Positions 34,725-45,875 of a DNA stretch of 64,000 nucleotides are shown in pieces. The position numbers and the translations under genes were made by a program. This stretch comes from Chlamydoabsidia padenii (Eukaryota; Mucoromycota; Mucoromycetes; Mucorales; Cunninghamellaceae): assembly GCA_025330725.1 (NCBI GenBank), contig JAIWND010000025.1, positions 124,001-188,000 on the forward strand. Direction: 5' to 3'. Under the pieces are notes generated by a model. That model was not told the origin of the DNA and made no database searches. It saw only the letters and a list, made by a program, of their open reading frames with translations. Position 1 is the stretch's first letter, and each line of letters starts with the position of its first letter.

Positions 34725-35092
34725 TTAGACTTAATTTTTTCTTTATCATAGATTACTACAGTACTTATATATTTACATCCTTACCATTTACCTTTTTTTT
34801 TTTTTTTAATAAATAAAGATCTTTTTAACCAATTGTATCCTGCATGTTTGATTTGGGAAAGAGGGGGGGGGCTATGTAGATGGGCGATAACTTGTTGGTG
34901 CCTGGCTTTATGCCAAGAAATCTCCCTTTTATATGAATGATCCTTGTATATGCGACTTTGTACAGCCAAAAGACCTAAAAAATAATCAACAAGCACAATA
35001 GATGTATGGACTACACAAACAATGTGTCATTTTTTATTTATTTAAAAACAATTAAACAAATCATACAAACAGACTAAATGATCTAAATTAAA

Positions 35093-37458
35093 TTATCCTT
35101 CCACCACGGCCACACGGACAATGCGACCTTCCTTGAGACTTCCTTCCACCATGATAGATTCAAACGCCGCCGCTTTACCATTCACCTGGAGTACTTCCGA
35201 CGCGGGATGACTGGCACGACATGCGTCTTGGAGATAGTTGCCCACGCCAAGATAAATTCTACGATGTCGTTTGTTTTCCGTATGGTAGGTGATGCGAGTG
35301 TCAGGACCAGTGGAGATGGATTCGATTTCGACCCCAGGCACAATATGGCTCGTTGAACCCAAAAAGGCAACCGCGTCGGGAGTGGTTGGAGGTGGAATAT
35401 GCATAAAGGTCTTGGTTTCATGATACTTGAGGTTAAAGCTTGATCCCGGTTGATAAAATAGTGGAGCTTGTCGATCGGGATGGTTCATATGCATGTCGTT
35501 ATCGGTGGCGAAAAACAAGTTGGTGGTGTTATCTGAGGAAGGTGGTAGATAAAGAGCTTGATCCGAATCGTTTAAATTGGTGTATGTCGTATAGTGTCGC
35601 ACTGCTCCATTATCCACGGTGAACCGAATCATAAACACATAGGGTCTGAATTCCAGCACGCTTTGTATTTGAGGCACCACCTTGGGAAAAGTAGCAGCAT
35701 ATAATAAATGTTCGTCCGGCCCATATTCAGCGACGTTATCCGAGCTAAACACCAAAGCACCAAGGATATTGTTGAGCACACAAAGGGTATATCGTTCATC
35801 CGGCTTGAGCTTGTTATTTTTATTCCGCAAGATCATGACGTCCGGATCATTACCAAACATGCGATCGGACATACCCCAGCGGGACAGAGTAGAGATGAGC
35901 GAATTCGCAGTCGACACCCGTTCACGGACATGGAGATGCTTGAGTTTTGTGTCCTCCCACCAATTCGCCACATCCGATCCGATCCGACAATAGTCCACCT
36001 TGCGCCATGCTGAAGCAAGAGGCACACCACAGCCAAGAATCAGTTTATCAGGTCCCACCCAATCCCGAAGCAGGTCCATGGCTTCCCACATGATTTGGCC
36101 TCGAGACTTACCATGTCGAGGTACCATGGCTGCCGCAAAACAGAAATCCAGTTTCACCATGTCAAAACCCCAGTCGCGAAGCACCGTGTCGAATACCTTT
36201 TTGAGGTACTCACGGACAGGTCGTTGGTAGATATCCAGTGCATAAAACCCGCCCCAGTTTGGTCCAGCCACCACCGGTTTGTCCGTCGTTTCATCATAGA
36301 TTAGCCAATCAGGGTGATGCTTGACGAGGTCGCTGGAAAAGGCCGCCGCATAGGGGGCTAGCCATAACCCGGCTGTAAATCCGGCCTTTTTGATTTCACT
36401 GGCCACCTGTTTCATGCCGCTGGGGAACTTGTCGTTGATCGAGAGCCAATCGCCAATCGCCGTTTGGAATCCGTCGTCGATTTGAAAGATGTTGATGGGG
36501 TATTGGTGTTTCTTGAGTGCCTGAATGTTGTCCATAATGATTGATTCACTGACATCCCCCTACATGAATCAAATTAGTTTCCTTTCTTTCCTTTTTTTTT
36601 TCTTCTCTTCTCTTTAACTATTACTTACATAGTAGTTATACCAAGATGTCCAACCATTCACATGTCGCCGATGATTTTGACCAGATTGAATAGATCGTCG
36701 ATCTTCAAAGAAAGAAGCATATGTATCCCACAAGTATTGTTCAGTATCGACAGCTTGATTCATATATATCTTGATAAGGTCACATTGTTGGTTGGGCTCT
36801 ACAGATTTTCCCAGCACATCCTTGTAGATTCCAAAAGAGTTGGTGTTAAAGTCAGCCTTAAAGTAAGTGTAGCCCACGTTTTCGGATAGTGAGCCAAAGA
36901 AGGTGATCTTGTTGTTCATGTCCCGAAAATGAGTGTAACTGCTTGAATGAATATGTCCCTTTTCCCCACAGTGATTAAAGATATCATAGTCCCTAATAAA
37001 ATAAGATGCATGATGTAATAAACAAGGTTAATAATACGTTTCATTTTGTTTGTTTGCGTATTGTTTGTTTACCCTTGGAGATTGTATTGAGTATACCAGG
37101 CAACTGATTTTCTGATTTCTTGTATACGATCTTGGGCACCCATTTCTTTGCTTTGAGACCAACTTTGGAAACCATTGGCGAGCATTTTTTGATCGTTGAG
37201 GTTGACAGAGTATTTGGCTTCAAAATGGACCAATTCGATTCCTATCGTAGGCTTGAGAGTTATGTTCAAGAGTTCACCACCGTCTTTGACCTTTGTTGTC
37301 GTCAGAGTAAGCGTCAAGTAGGTATCGCTATAGTTGGTCCCTGTGCAGATTATGGCATCTTGTAACTTGACTACTTCGCAGTTGGGAGAGGATGTCAATT
37401 GGAAGGTGATGTCAACATGAGCAGTGGCTTTTGCTAAAACAGAGGGATCCAGGTTCAT
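35093..37458 (-). CDS. GH36 alpha-galactosidase, cytosolic
   Basis: Three exons (37458-37073, 36992-36629, 36559-35093), 738 residues. It has the GH36 layout: an N-terminal beta-sandwich (ANGFQSWSQSKEMG near 110), HVNGWTSWYNYY leading into the barrel, FQIDDGFQ, GLWLAPYAA, nucleophile Asp388 in MVKLDFCF and acid/base Asp446 in CRIGSDV, then a C-terminal beta-sandwich. There is no signal peptide, so the enzyme is probably intracellular, cleaving alpha-galactosides taken up by the cell; it complements the surface GH27 enzyme at 14912. A CCG motif (TTTCAAATTCCGAC) lies about 90-100 bases upstream. The start MNLDPSV follows an A/G-rich leader. Confidence 0.93.
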
Positions 37459-37546
37459 TGGAGTTTATCTGGTTAATTGAGAAGAAGGAGAAGTAGAAGA
37501 AGAAGAAAAGAAGGCGAGAGTGCAGTTTTTAAAACGCAAGGACAAC

Positions 37547-37562
37547 CGTCGGAATTTGAAAA
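37547..37562 (-). promoter_or_regulatory. Recurrent CCG motif (TTTCAAATTCCGAC)
   Basis: About 90-104 bases upstream of the GH36 start; identical to the copy at 128-141. Confidence 0.5.
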
Positions 37563-38105
37563 TGTATCCGGTGTTTTAGGACAGGTTTGGAAATATTTAG
37601 TTCATGCTTCTTTCTTTCACCAAGCATCAACAACCTCATCACTGCAAATAGGTCACAACAAACTGATACAAAAACTAGTCATTTGGGTTGGAATGAACTT
37701 TGAATTACTCTTTGTTTTTCTGTCTGTTGTATTTTTTACAGGAATAACCAACAAAAGCAATGGCCATCCACTATCATATGCGGTGGAAATGATACTGTGA
37801 ACGTTGTCGGTGTACTTTTTATTGTTCGGCAAACTCATTCCTCATTCCTTCCTGTTTTGCTAATCTATTCTTCTGTTACTGTTATATACTGTAGCTGACA
37901 ATGGATTTTTTTTTTTTTTGTGCACGACGGCGACTCTTTTAGTTGTTGAAAAGTATACGATAGGTATGAATAAGTAGGACCTAGAAGGAATGTTGGATAA
38001 CTAGCTAACAAGCATTTTTCTTATGAAGTAGTATGATGGTAATGGAAACTTTAACCATATGGTCATTCACGGCGGTTATACATCCATGGCCAAAAAGTCT
38101 CATTC

Positions 38106-38425
38106 ATGCAAAATATGCTAGGTAAGCGGCATGATAAAATTAAATGATACCAAGAATAGATTATGTAAACTGACTTTTATTTACTTTCATTATCACTATT
38201 ATTTTTAGGACGCAGCCAACGAAACGAAGGATATGGTCTGTGGTACAATATTGGGAAAACCCAGACCCTTTTGGACGATCTCTTTTTTTTAGTCTCGATG
38301 GTGACTACTTTAGGTAATTAGGGATCAAGGCAAAAATAGGAAATGAAAAATGGTATCATATCAACTTAATCTGACTAACATTCTATGTCTATATCGATCC
38401 GTAGGTATCTACACCGTATGTTATT

Positions 38426-38458
<33 letters not shown>

Positions 38459-38613
38459 GACTCACCTTGCTTATCTTCTCCTTTATCTTTATTTTAACTA
38501 GAGTTCAAGCCGATGAAGAACAAAGGTAATACATACTATCAGCTCAAGACATTCGAACATTCTAACCTTGGGATTGTAATCTAACATATGAACACCTTCT
38601 AGGAAACCGATAA
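38106..38613 (+). CDS. Possible small spliced single-pass membrane protein
   Basis: Not recognised. Proposed exons are 38106-38121, 38209-38313, 38405-38415, 38504-38525 and 38603-38613, giving 54 residues: MQNMLGRSQRNEGYGLWYNI, then a hydrophobic helix around 27-44 (LLDDLFFLVSMVTTLGIYT) and a basic tail. Four GT-AG introns of 77-91 bases with good donors and CTAAC-like branch sites make a spliced transcript likely. The reading frame is less sure: a start at 38036 gives another open frame (SLFFSLDGDYFRYLH), and the exon-4 acceptor has two AG choices. The ATTCATGCAAAA element overlaps the proposed start codon. An 11-nt exon and a 16-nt first coding exon are unusual. Confidence 0.35.
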
Positions 38614-39308
38614 AACTATTGGTTGATAACGCAAGTTGTTTGATTTATCATGTAATATAAATAGACAGGGTCTTATCGATTCTTTTATTAATGCCGCCGG
38701 ATTTTCTTTTATTCGAAGCAATGGGCCAACGAATTGAACGGGGACAGAATATAAGATTCTATTGGATAGACGGGGAACTGATTTTGCATTGATTAGTTAG
38801 GCTATCGGCGATTCCGGAACTGAACAGCACCAAGTAACCGACAGCATAACGGAGCGTGGAAAAGTATTGGGGATCAGCAGTAGGATAAGGTAACAAAAAA
38901 AAAAAAAAGCTTATCAAAACTCACTCCGACAATGATAATCTTACTTGCTGCACTTGTTGTCCATTCTTTATAGGATGATAACATAAGATAATGGGATGAT
39001 ATATTATGATGATAGTAATATTTGCTTGAAGATTGACGATGGATTGATTATATGTAACCCGGACAACAGGTGACAAATACTGCTATCAAGAAGTGGATCA
39101 ATTTGGACTAGAGGTAAAGGCAAATCTCGTTATCATGTCGGGATATGAAAAAGTTTTTTTATATCATTCCCTTGATCAGCGCTGTCTGAAACACCTCCTT
39201 TCTTTCTTTTATCTCTCACTTTATATTAACTCTTCCTCTTCTTCTTTTTATAATCTTCTTCTTTATTATCATACAACTCTTAATCTCACTTTATATTTGT
39301 CACCATAT
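38614..39308. other. Spacer before arrestin-like gene
   Basis: About 695 bases; an in-frame ATG at 39093 precedes the arrestin start, but the intervening codons are C/T-rich leader. Nothing else is recognised, although short spliced 3' sequence of the preceding unit may extend to about 38660. Confidence 0.4.
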
Positions 39309-40814
39309 ATGCATCATACAAAAGAAGACGTCACCATATCCTTCGACATCGATGACACATTTACCGGAATTATGCAAGGCGCTGCTAATGATGAAGCTGA
39401 AGGCTGTACCTTGTCTGGTCAATGTGTATTACAAGTCCAACGTCCTATCAAGGTGCGCCGCCTAATCGTATTCTTTGAAGGTCGTTGCAAGGTTCATCTC
39501 AAAAAGTCCAATAGCTATGGTGTTGGTGCTCCGGAATCAAGCGAAACAAGATCAATCTACAGTCGACAACAACATTTCCTTGGTCAAGATGGTGATCTCC
39601 ATATATTGCAACCCGGTGCTCACTCTTACCGCTTCTCACTCGACCTTCCTTCTCACCTCCCAGCAAGCTTCCAAGGCAAACGTGGTTATATTCGGTATCG
39701 ACTCTCTTGTGCTGTTTATCGACCCATGTTTTCCACCGACCTGCGCTCCTCCATGGATATCACCATCAAACGGTGTCTAATGTCTGATGTTGTCTCCACC
39801 TCTGATTATTTGGAAACAATTTATGGCAAGAAACACACCAACAAGATCCGCTACAGTGCCACTGCTCCTACCATGGCTTATCGTGAAGGTGGATTAATTC
39901 GACTCAACTTGGCCATGCAACTGGTACAGCCTGACATGTACAACATGAAATCGGTCACTTGCGCACTTCGTGAACGTGTCCAATACAGAACCACCGACTC
40001 TCAATCTCATACGGTGATGGCTCGCTCGGATGATGTGTTTCCACTTGGCTATAGCACTTTCTGTCCTGACCAAGCCTCTGATTACGATCCAACCAAGCAA
40101 CAAGAATACAACGCTCTCTTCCGCCTCATTCCTCGAGTCAATGCAGACACAAATAGCCGACTGGTCAAGGTGAGCCATTCTTTGGTGGTGAATATCCAGT
40201 TGGAACGAACGGGTGGCGACGACAGTTACGACGACGAATCAGATGAAGAGGGGAATGCAACAGACGACACACACCAATCTATGGATGAAGACGATGGATA
40301 CACTTCATGGGCATCAGATCAAGTGGATGACAAGACTCGATTCAGCCAACGGTTACTACAGCAACAAGAAGAACATTCTGGATCACTAGGCATCAGATCA
40401 GTTCCCAACTCACCGACACTCTATCATCCTCCTGCACCAATGACTCCACCACACTCGAGGGCCTCATCGCCTTCACTCAGCCGATCCTCCTCGTCATCTT
40501 CTATCGCCTCGCTCTTCTCTCTCAAGAACCGATCGACCGACGACTTGCACAAGCTGGAACCCAGTAGTAGTAAAGGGAAACACAAGCATCATCGCAAAAA
40601 TGGGGTTATTATTTGTACAGTGGAAGTGCCTTTGGTTGTCACTTCTCGTCAAAATACGTGGGAAGGTCAAATGCCTAAACCTCCTTCTTATGTCCAAACT
40701 GCCTCTGAAGCTCCTCCTGGTTACCATCAAACTTTGGAATCATGTCCTTCGGTACCGACCTATGACAGCAATCAAGAACCGGAACAACAACAACAACAAC
40801 AACAAGCTCATTAA
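39309..40814 (+). CDS. Arrestin-related trafficking adaptor
   Basis: A single exon of 501 residues from MHHTKEDVTISF. The upstream in-frame Met at 39093 is rejected because residues between are Ser/Leu/Tyr-rich leader. Arrestin N-like sandwich (about 7-160: LSGQCVLQVQRPIKVRRLIVFFEG, HSYRFSLDLPSHLPASF, YIRYRLSCAVYRP) is followed by an arrestin C-like sandwich (about 185-300). The acidic and Ser-rich tail contains two PPxY motifs (PPSY, PPGY) and a VPTY near the C-terminus, which bind WW domains of the Rsp5/NEDD4 ubiquitin ligase. Such adaptors direct ubiquitination and endocytosis of plasma-membrane transporters. It ends in a Gln run. Confidence 0.88.
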   Translation: MHHTKEDVTISFDIDDTFTGIMQGAANDEAEGCTLSGQCVLQVQRPIKVRRLIVFFEGRCKVHLKKSNSYGVGAPESSETRSIYSRQQHFLGQDGDLHILQPGAHSYRFSLDLPSHLPASFQGKRGYIRYRLSCAVYRPMFSTDLRSSMDITIKRCLMSDVVSTSDYLETIYGKKHTNKIRYSATAPTMAYREGGLIRLNLAMQLVQPDMYNMKSVTCALRERVQYRTTDSQSHTVMARSDDVFPLGYSTFCPDQASDYDPTKQQEYNALFRLIPRVNADTNSRLVKVSHSLVVNIQLERTGGDDSYDDESDEEGNATDDTHQSMDEDDGYTSWASDQVDDKTRFSQRLLQQQEEHSGSLGIRSVPNSPTLYHPPAPMTPPHSRASSPSLSRSSSSSSIASLFSLKNRSTDDLHKLEPSSSKGKHKHHRKNGVIICTVEVPLVVTSRQNTWEGQMPKPPSYVQTASEAPPGYHQTLESCPSVPTYDSNQEPEQQQQQQQAH

Positions 40815-41931
40815 TCATGGTCTTATCATCCCTTTACTGTACATATACATATATATCATATCTTCTTTTTTATTTATTAGCTAATCATCCTTATCTTAAT
40901 TTATACATCACATTCATTTATATCATTCATTCTTTTTACATTCTTATTCATAATAAACTGGGCGGTGTTGGTGGTTTTTTTTGTTTTAACTTGACGTTTT
41001 AAAAGATCGGATGGCGATCATGTCACCTAGGGGGGTCTTAATTTTACGGTACTATTCCACTTTGAATTACGTGACATGATTGAAAAAAACTCTACTATCA
41101 ATTATGTCTAATATTCATTTTGCTGTAATATAAAAAATGACATGTTATTCTTTCAGGGGGGAAGATGGATTCGTTCCTGTATGTTTTCGACTGGTAAAAT
41201 TCGGGACCTTGCGGGATTTCATCCTTGCGGTAGATGAAATCGCTTATCTTTTTTTTTTTTTTTTTTTTTTTTGACTGATCCACGCTTTGATTGTGTATCA
41301 CTACTTTACAGATGGATAGAGTGATAAGGCTATTTCATGCAAGAGCATTTCGGCGGCGTTTGAAGTAATGATTTAGTATGATTTTTCTTTGGTTGGCCAT
41401 TCAATTGGGATGTGTAAACCTATCAATCATTTGAGAATGGTAAAGGGTATCATTCGGTTGGGATATACTTGATTCATCTTTCTTTGTGAGAAAACTTTTC
41501 TAAAGCTCGCAAGTGGACTGTAAAAAAAAAAGTAAAAGTTGGCACCATTTCGCCGATACTCTCATATACAGACAACGCTGTGTAATTGTACAGTTTTATG
41601 CCAAAAAACTATTTGCTCAAGATATCTTGAAAGTAAAAAGTGTAACAGATATGCAAAACAGAGTAAATTCATGCAAAAATGTGAACTCCGACTTCCTTTC
41701 CTTTTTGGGTGATGAACCAAGTCATCCATCCTTGACGGCGATTGGTCGGACCTGATTTTCTTTCTTTTCTACCATTGAGCTTGTGTACCATGAACTCTAT
41801 AAAAAGAATGCCGAGTGATTTGACTTGTGGAATACCCTCCACTTCATTTTTTAAAACCATCTCATTTGATACATAGATGCTTTTTGTATAATCCTATTTC
41901 TCATATCTGAAAGTGATAGTAATGAGTTTCT

Positions 41932-41972
<41 letters not shown>

Positions 41973-42447
41973 TTACAAATGAAGGTGGGGCTTTGAACGA
42001 ATGCATATTACACCAACTGGGCTGAAAATATTAGTGGGTTTCAAATTCCGCTATGATCATGCTACTCCCACGAACGACAAACCAATATGACAAGTCAAAA
42101 AAAAACTTTATTAAACAAAGAAAGAAAACACAGAGTGTAGTGTCAGAGTATATAATAGGATGCTTTGGGTAATAGTCGATCAAATAGTATTCATTTCGTG
42201 ACGAAACGACAATGATTGGCCAATATCCAAAAGCGGAGTTCGCCCCGAAAATAAATAAATTCATCCATTTTTCATTTTTCTCATCTCCTTTTACACACTA
42301 TCCTTTTTTTTTTTTTTTAAAAGAATTGCTGGTTCAATTTCTTCCGATTCTTTTAACCCATTCCTACCTCTCTATAACCCATTCCCGCCCCACACCTTTC
42401 ATTACTTTATTTAGCCTATCCTCTTACATACATCCTCCTCTTATACC
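40815..42447. other. Spacer with long T tracts; no gene seen
   Basis: 1.6 kb with only short frames lacking domain signals. It holds T runs at about 41250-41272 and 41935-41971 (37 T), an exact ATTCATGCAAAA element at 41667-41678 followed 10 bases later by a CCG-motif variant (41686-41698), and another CCG motif at 42040-42053 (TTTCAAATTCCGCT). Confidence 0.5.
41667..41678 (+). promoter_or_regulatory. ATTCATGCAAAA element beside CCG motif
   Basis: Exact copy of the 12-mer; TGTGAACTCCGAC follows directly. The same two elements are also adjacent at 181-204. Confidence 0.4.
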
Positions 42448-43245
42448 ATGCTTTACTCTTCCTTGTTATTCATGATTCCCATTGTTATCTGTGCCCCTAT
42501 TCAACAATGGACAATCAACAACAATCAACAACCAGATCAAACATCCATGATGAACCTCATGATTCATGATGATATTCAAACTCATTATGAAACGATGGTG
42601 GATGAAATCATTAGTACACATAGTGAAGATATCCTTTTCCAATTAGCAAACTCAATGAATGATCGACAATCTCTGGAACAACTTTTACAACCTCAAGCAA
42701 TCGCTCTCCTTGGTTATCCTGTACAAGGTAACATCTCTTTTTTTTACTTTTTTCTCTTGATGATCAAACTAATATCATTTTTTCCCCCATTAGAAACATG
42801 TCTCAAGCGTATGCCTAGTATGATTGCCAAACATCTACATGATCTTCATACCAAGGTACTGGATACAATTGAACCTGTGACATTTCCTCAAGAACAAGAA
42901 ACGGATTTGATACAACAACTCTCATTACTCAACATTGCCATGGATCAAAAGGTGATGGAAATAGTACAAGATGAAGATTGGGAACACAAACTGACATTGG
43001 ATCTCTCTGCATGTGAACAAGCCATTCATCCTCCCGTGCGATCACTCTGGCTTTTACTCAAGGACTTTTGGAAAGAAAGTGCTGGAGTGTCTGATCAGAC
43101 AGTGGAAACCAATGGTGAACCTACTCTATTGCAATCTTATTTGGAATCGGTGGCCGATAACCTCCATACAGAATTCAAACTACGATTGGTCGACCTCTAT
43201 CGAACGTTGCGCACTGATGTGTATGACGAAAATCTGGCCATTTAA
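42448..43245 (+). CDS. Hypothetical secreted protein
   Basis: Two exons (42448-42727, 42794-43245), 243 residues. The intron of 66 nt is open in frame; read-through would insert a hydrophobic, Phe-rich 22-residue stretch, which argues for splicing. A signal peptide (about 1-16, MLYSSLLFMIPIVICA) is followed by a largely helical, Gln/Leu-rich, acidic protein with only a few Cys (CLKRMP, SACEQA). No domain is recognised. It could be a small secreted effector-like or cell-wall-associated protein, but nothing specific supports this. Confidence 0.7.
   Translation: MLYSSLLFMIPIVICAPIQQWTINNNQQPDQTSMMNLMIHDDIQTHYETMVDEIISTHSEDILFQLANSMNDRQSLEQLLQPQAIALLGYPVQGNISFFYFFLLMIKLISFFPPLETCLKRMPSMIAKHLHDLHTKVLDTIEPVTFPQEQETDLIQQLSLLNIAMDQKVMEIVQDEDWEHKLTLDLSACEQAIHPPVRSLWLLLKDFWKESAGVSDQTVETNGEPTLLQSYLESVADNLHTEFKLRLVDLYRTLRTDVYDENLAI
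42728..42793 (+). other. In-frame intron in secreted protein gene
   Basis: 66 nt, donor GTAACA, acceptor CCATTAG, no stop in the coding frame. Retention would change the protein without truncating it. Confidence 0.6.
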
Positions 43246-43483
43246 ATAGTCTGTTATAGTATAGCTTCCCCGCATGTATCACTGCCCCACTGTTAACGTG
43301 TTATCAATAAAAAAAAACCCCATAGTCTTGTATATTGTTATTAAAAAAACAAAGTCTTTATTAGATTAATTAACCATTACCAAATTAAACACATGAATAC
43401 AAAAACAAGAGGTATATATATAGGTATTAGATGAAGGAGTATGGATCAACAAAGGGGGTGGAGGGGAATCAATAAATAACTAA

Positions 43484-45375
43484 TCAAAAGCCCTTCTTTT
43501 CTGAAGATGTTGTTGTTGGATCCACCAGTCGAGCTTTTCGATACCATCTTCGTCTTCTTGTCAAAGATCTTGCGCCATCTTTTTCACCACCTTTTGGTGA
43601 AGGATCCGGTCGCCTTTTCGGGTTTGCCCATTTATGATCAGTATACACCCAGCCTTGATCATCACATTCGACGATCGACACTATTAAAACAAGTTATGTC
43701 AATACTACTGAGCATTCCCCCCCCCTTTTTTTTCCTTCTTCTTCTGCCTCCCCTCCAACTTACCTAAACCTAAAATATCATCCGTCCAAGGACCAGACAT
43801 ATCCAATTGCCAATCATCATCTGTCCATTGGTAATGACTAGGGGGTGGCATATCATCTTTGCTTGGTAAAGGTTCTGTCCCTGTAATATTCGACCATGGT
43901 GTACGTTCGGATCGCAGTAACTATATATAAAGAAGAAGTGTCAATGAAATCCCCTTCCCCTCCATTTTTTTTTCTCTCTCTTACCTGTGAAGTATACCCG
44001 GTACCAGCCCAAAAACGCTGATTTTCATATAAAGACACCTCCAGGGATACTTTTGACGAATGGCGAGAATAGACGAGATGTTGAATAAGATCCATCATGT
44101 TTTGTAATAGTTCCATCGATACCTGTATTGCCGTTTCCATGGCTCCACCCAACCAAGTCTTGTTCACCATTAGCACTAGACCAAAAACCAAGATCAACCA
44201 CCGACCCACCAGATATAAGCAGAACGTCAACACCAGACTTTGTGCAAATAACAATCGATAGACATTTTCATTTAACGAGGCATGTTGGAGATGATAAGAG
44301 AGATTGTCGTAAAATCGGATGAAGAAGACCAGGCAGGATTGCATCCATTGCAAGTTGACATTGTATTCAGGGGTTCCTTCGTCATATCGAGGGAGAAGGA
44401 TTTGATTGGCAGGACGGTCTTGTAAACCAGATCGGAAAGCCAAGAGAATGATCAAGACCGGTGGAAGTAAGATCATACTTGTTGGGTATATACCTAAATC
44501 AGGTATATGAGTTTCATTCTACATGGTCATTTTCATTGTTATCACTTACATAACAAAGTCCATATACCAATATAGGTCAATGATATGACAGGTGATTTCC
44601 AATTATATACATCGTAAAAGTAGTGGACAAGATGGAAAAAGGCCCGAGATCGAGCAATAAGACGGGTGAATGTTTTGGCCATTTGTTGAGGTGTCATCAT
44701 TGGGTTTGACTTGACACTTGAATCGCCTGATGGTTGTTGTTGTTGTGGTGGATAACTAAGTCGTTGTTTTAATGCTTTTCGGAATGCCTTTACTGGTACT
44801 GATGGTTGTTGCTGTTGTTGCTGCTGTTGACGCTGCGGTAATTCAATGTAAGGTGTGTACAATGGTGGTGTTTTGAGCGGTTCTTCTTTTTGTTGATGTG
44901 TGTAACTGTAACTGGAATCCCTGGACTGGCGACGTTTTGACAAGAGACTAGTGGACTGACTGATTGACCGCCCTGATAATACTGACATTGCCTCGTCGTT
45001 ATTATATTGTACTTGTTGTTGTGATTTAGATATGTCAAGAGAACTTCTTGGTGTCGACAGGGAGTATCTGCTGAGTGATTCTGATTCCGAATCTGTTACT
45101 GATAAAGAGTCTAATGTGAAGCGTCTTGGTGGTCGACATTGTAGAGCCATATCCTTGCAAGTGACATGACAATGATATCCGCATTCTATCAATCAATAAA
45201 AGAGAGAGATGAGTTATACAGAGCACAACTACACTAGTACTTGTTATGTTATTTTACCTGAGCACTGTACACCTTGTCTGGCAAGACCCCAGAGCATCTT
45301 GGAACAATAGTCGCAATACACAAGACCGTGGAAGGTAGTAACATTAAACTGGTGGAATTTTGATGGATTAGGCAT
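43484..45375 (-). CDS. C1 domain plus Pex24p/dysferlin-type membrane protein
   Basis: Five exons (45375-45258, 45185-44550, 44493-43985, 43920-43764, 43680-43484), 538 residues. Residues 8-56 form a C1 zinc finger with the spacing H-x12-C-x2-C-x13-C-x2-C-x4-H-x2-C-x6-C (the last gap is usually 7). A disordered Ser/Gln-rich linker follows to about 205. Next come two paired hydrophobic regions (around 240-270 and 315-350) resembling the Pex24p/Pex30 reticulon-like domain. The end carries dysferlin-type motifs (RSERTPWSN, DDWQLDMSGPW and GWVYTDHKWANP). Pex30-like proteins shape ER subdomains where peroxisomes and lipid droplets form; the C1 finger could add diacylglycerol or membrane recognition. 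Confidence 0.8.
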
Positions 45376-45384
45376 TGTTGGAGG

Positions 45385-45388
<4 letters not shown>

Positions 45389-45416
<28 letters not shown>
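45389..45416 (+). repeat. Poly-A run upstream of C1-dysferlin gene
   Basis: About 28 A (a T tract relative to the gene), ending roughly 15 bases before its start codon; probably part of the leader or core promoter. Confidence 0.6.
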
Positions 45417-45418
<2 letters not shown>

Positions 45419-45875
45419 TGGTTGGTGGAGCAAAGAAGGAAGGAATGTGCAGACAGTAAACAGGTTGTTGGATAAAAAGTGAGTTTTGGAGCCCCTCCTT
45501 TTTTGTGTTGTATCAGGAGAGTGTCAAATAAAAAAAGTATCTTTACGGAGATAAAAATAAAAAAAAAAGAAGAAGGCGAAAGAGAAGCGAAAGAAATGGA
45601 TACTGTGAAAAAGTTTACAAATATGCTTTTCTCCTTTCCAGTCAATCACGTGAATACATATTTTTAACTTGAAAGACCAAAAAATATATACATATATTTA
45701 TGTAGTCAATAGTAAAAAGGGGTAGCTTTATTATAGTTTGGTATTGATAAAAACAAAAAAGTAAAAGATGATAAAGTAGGAAGACTAGTTGACTAATAAA
45801 ATGGTATCATACATCAAAATGCAGGGGAAGTGAATGGGAATATCTAAAATACAAGGTTGGTTGGTTGAATTTTCT

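Noticed and set aside
39093..39308. N-terminal extension of the arrestin-like protein
   Set aside because: The 72 added residues are Ser/Leu/Tyr-rich and come from a C/T-rich leader; the arrestin fold begins after the Met at 39309.
42031..42264. 77-codon minus-strand frame upstream of the secreted protein
   Set aside because: A/T-rich with no domain; it overlaps a likely promoter containing a CCG motif.
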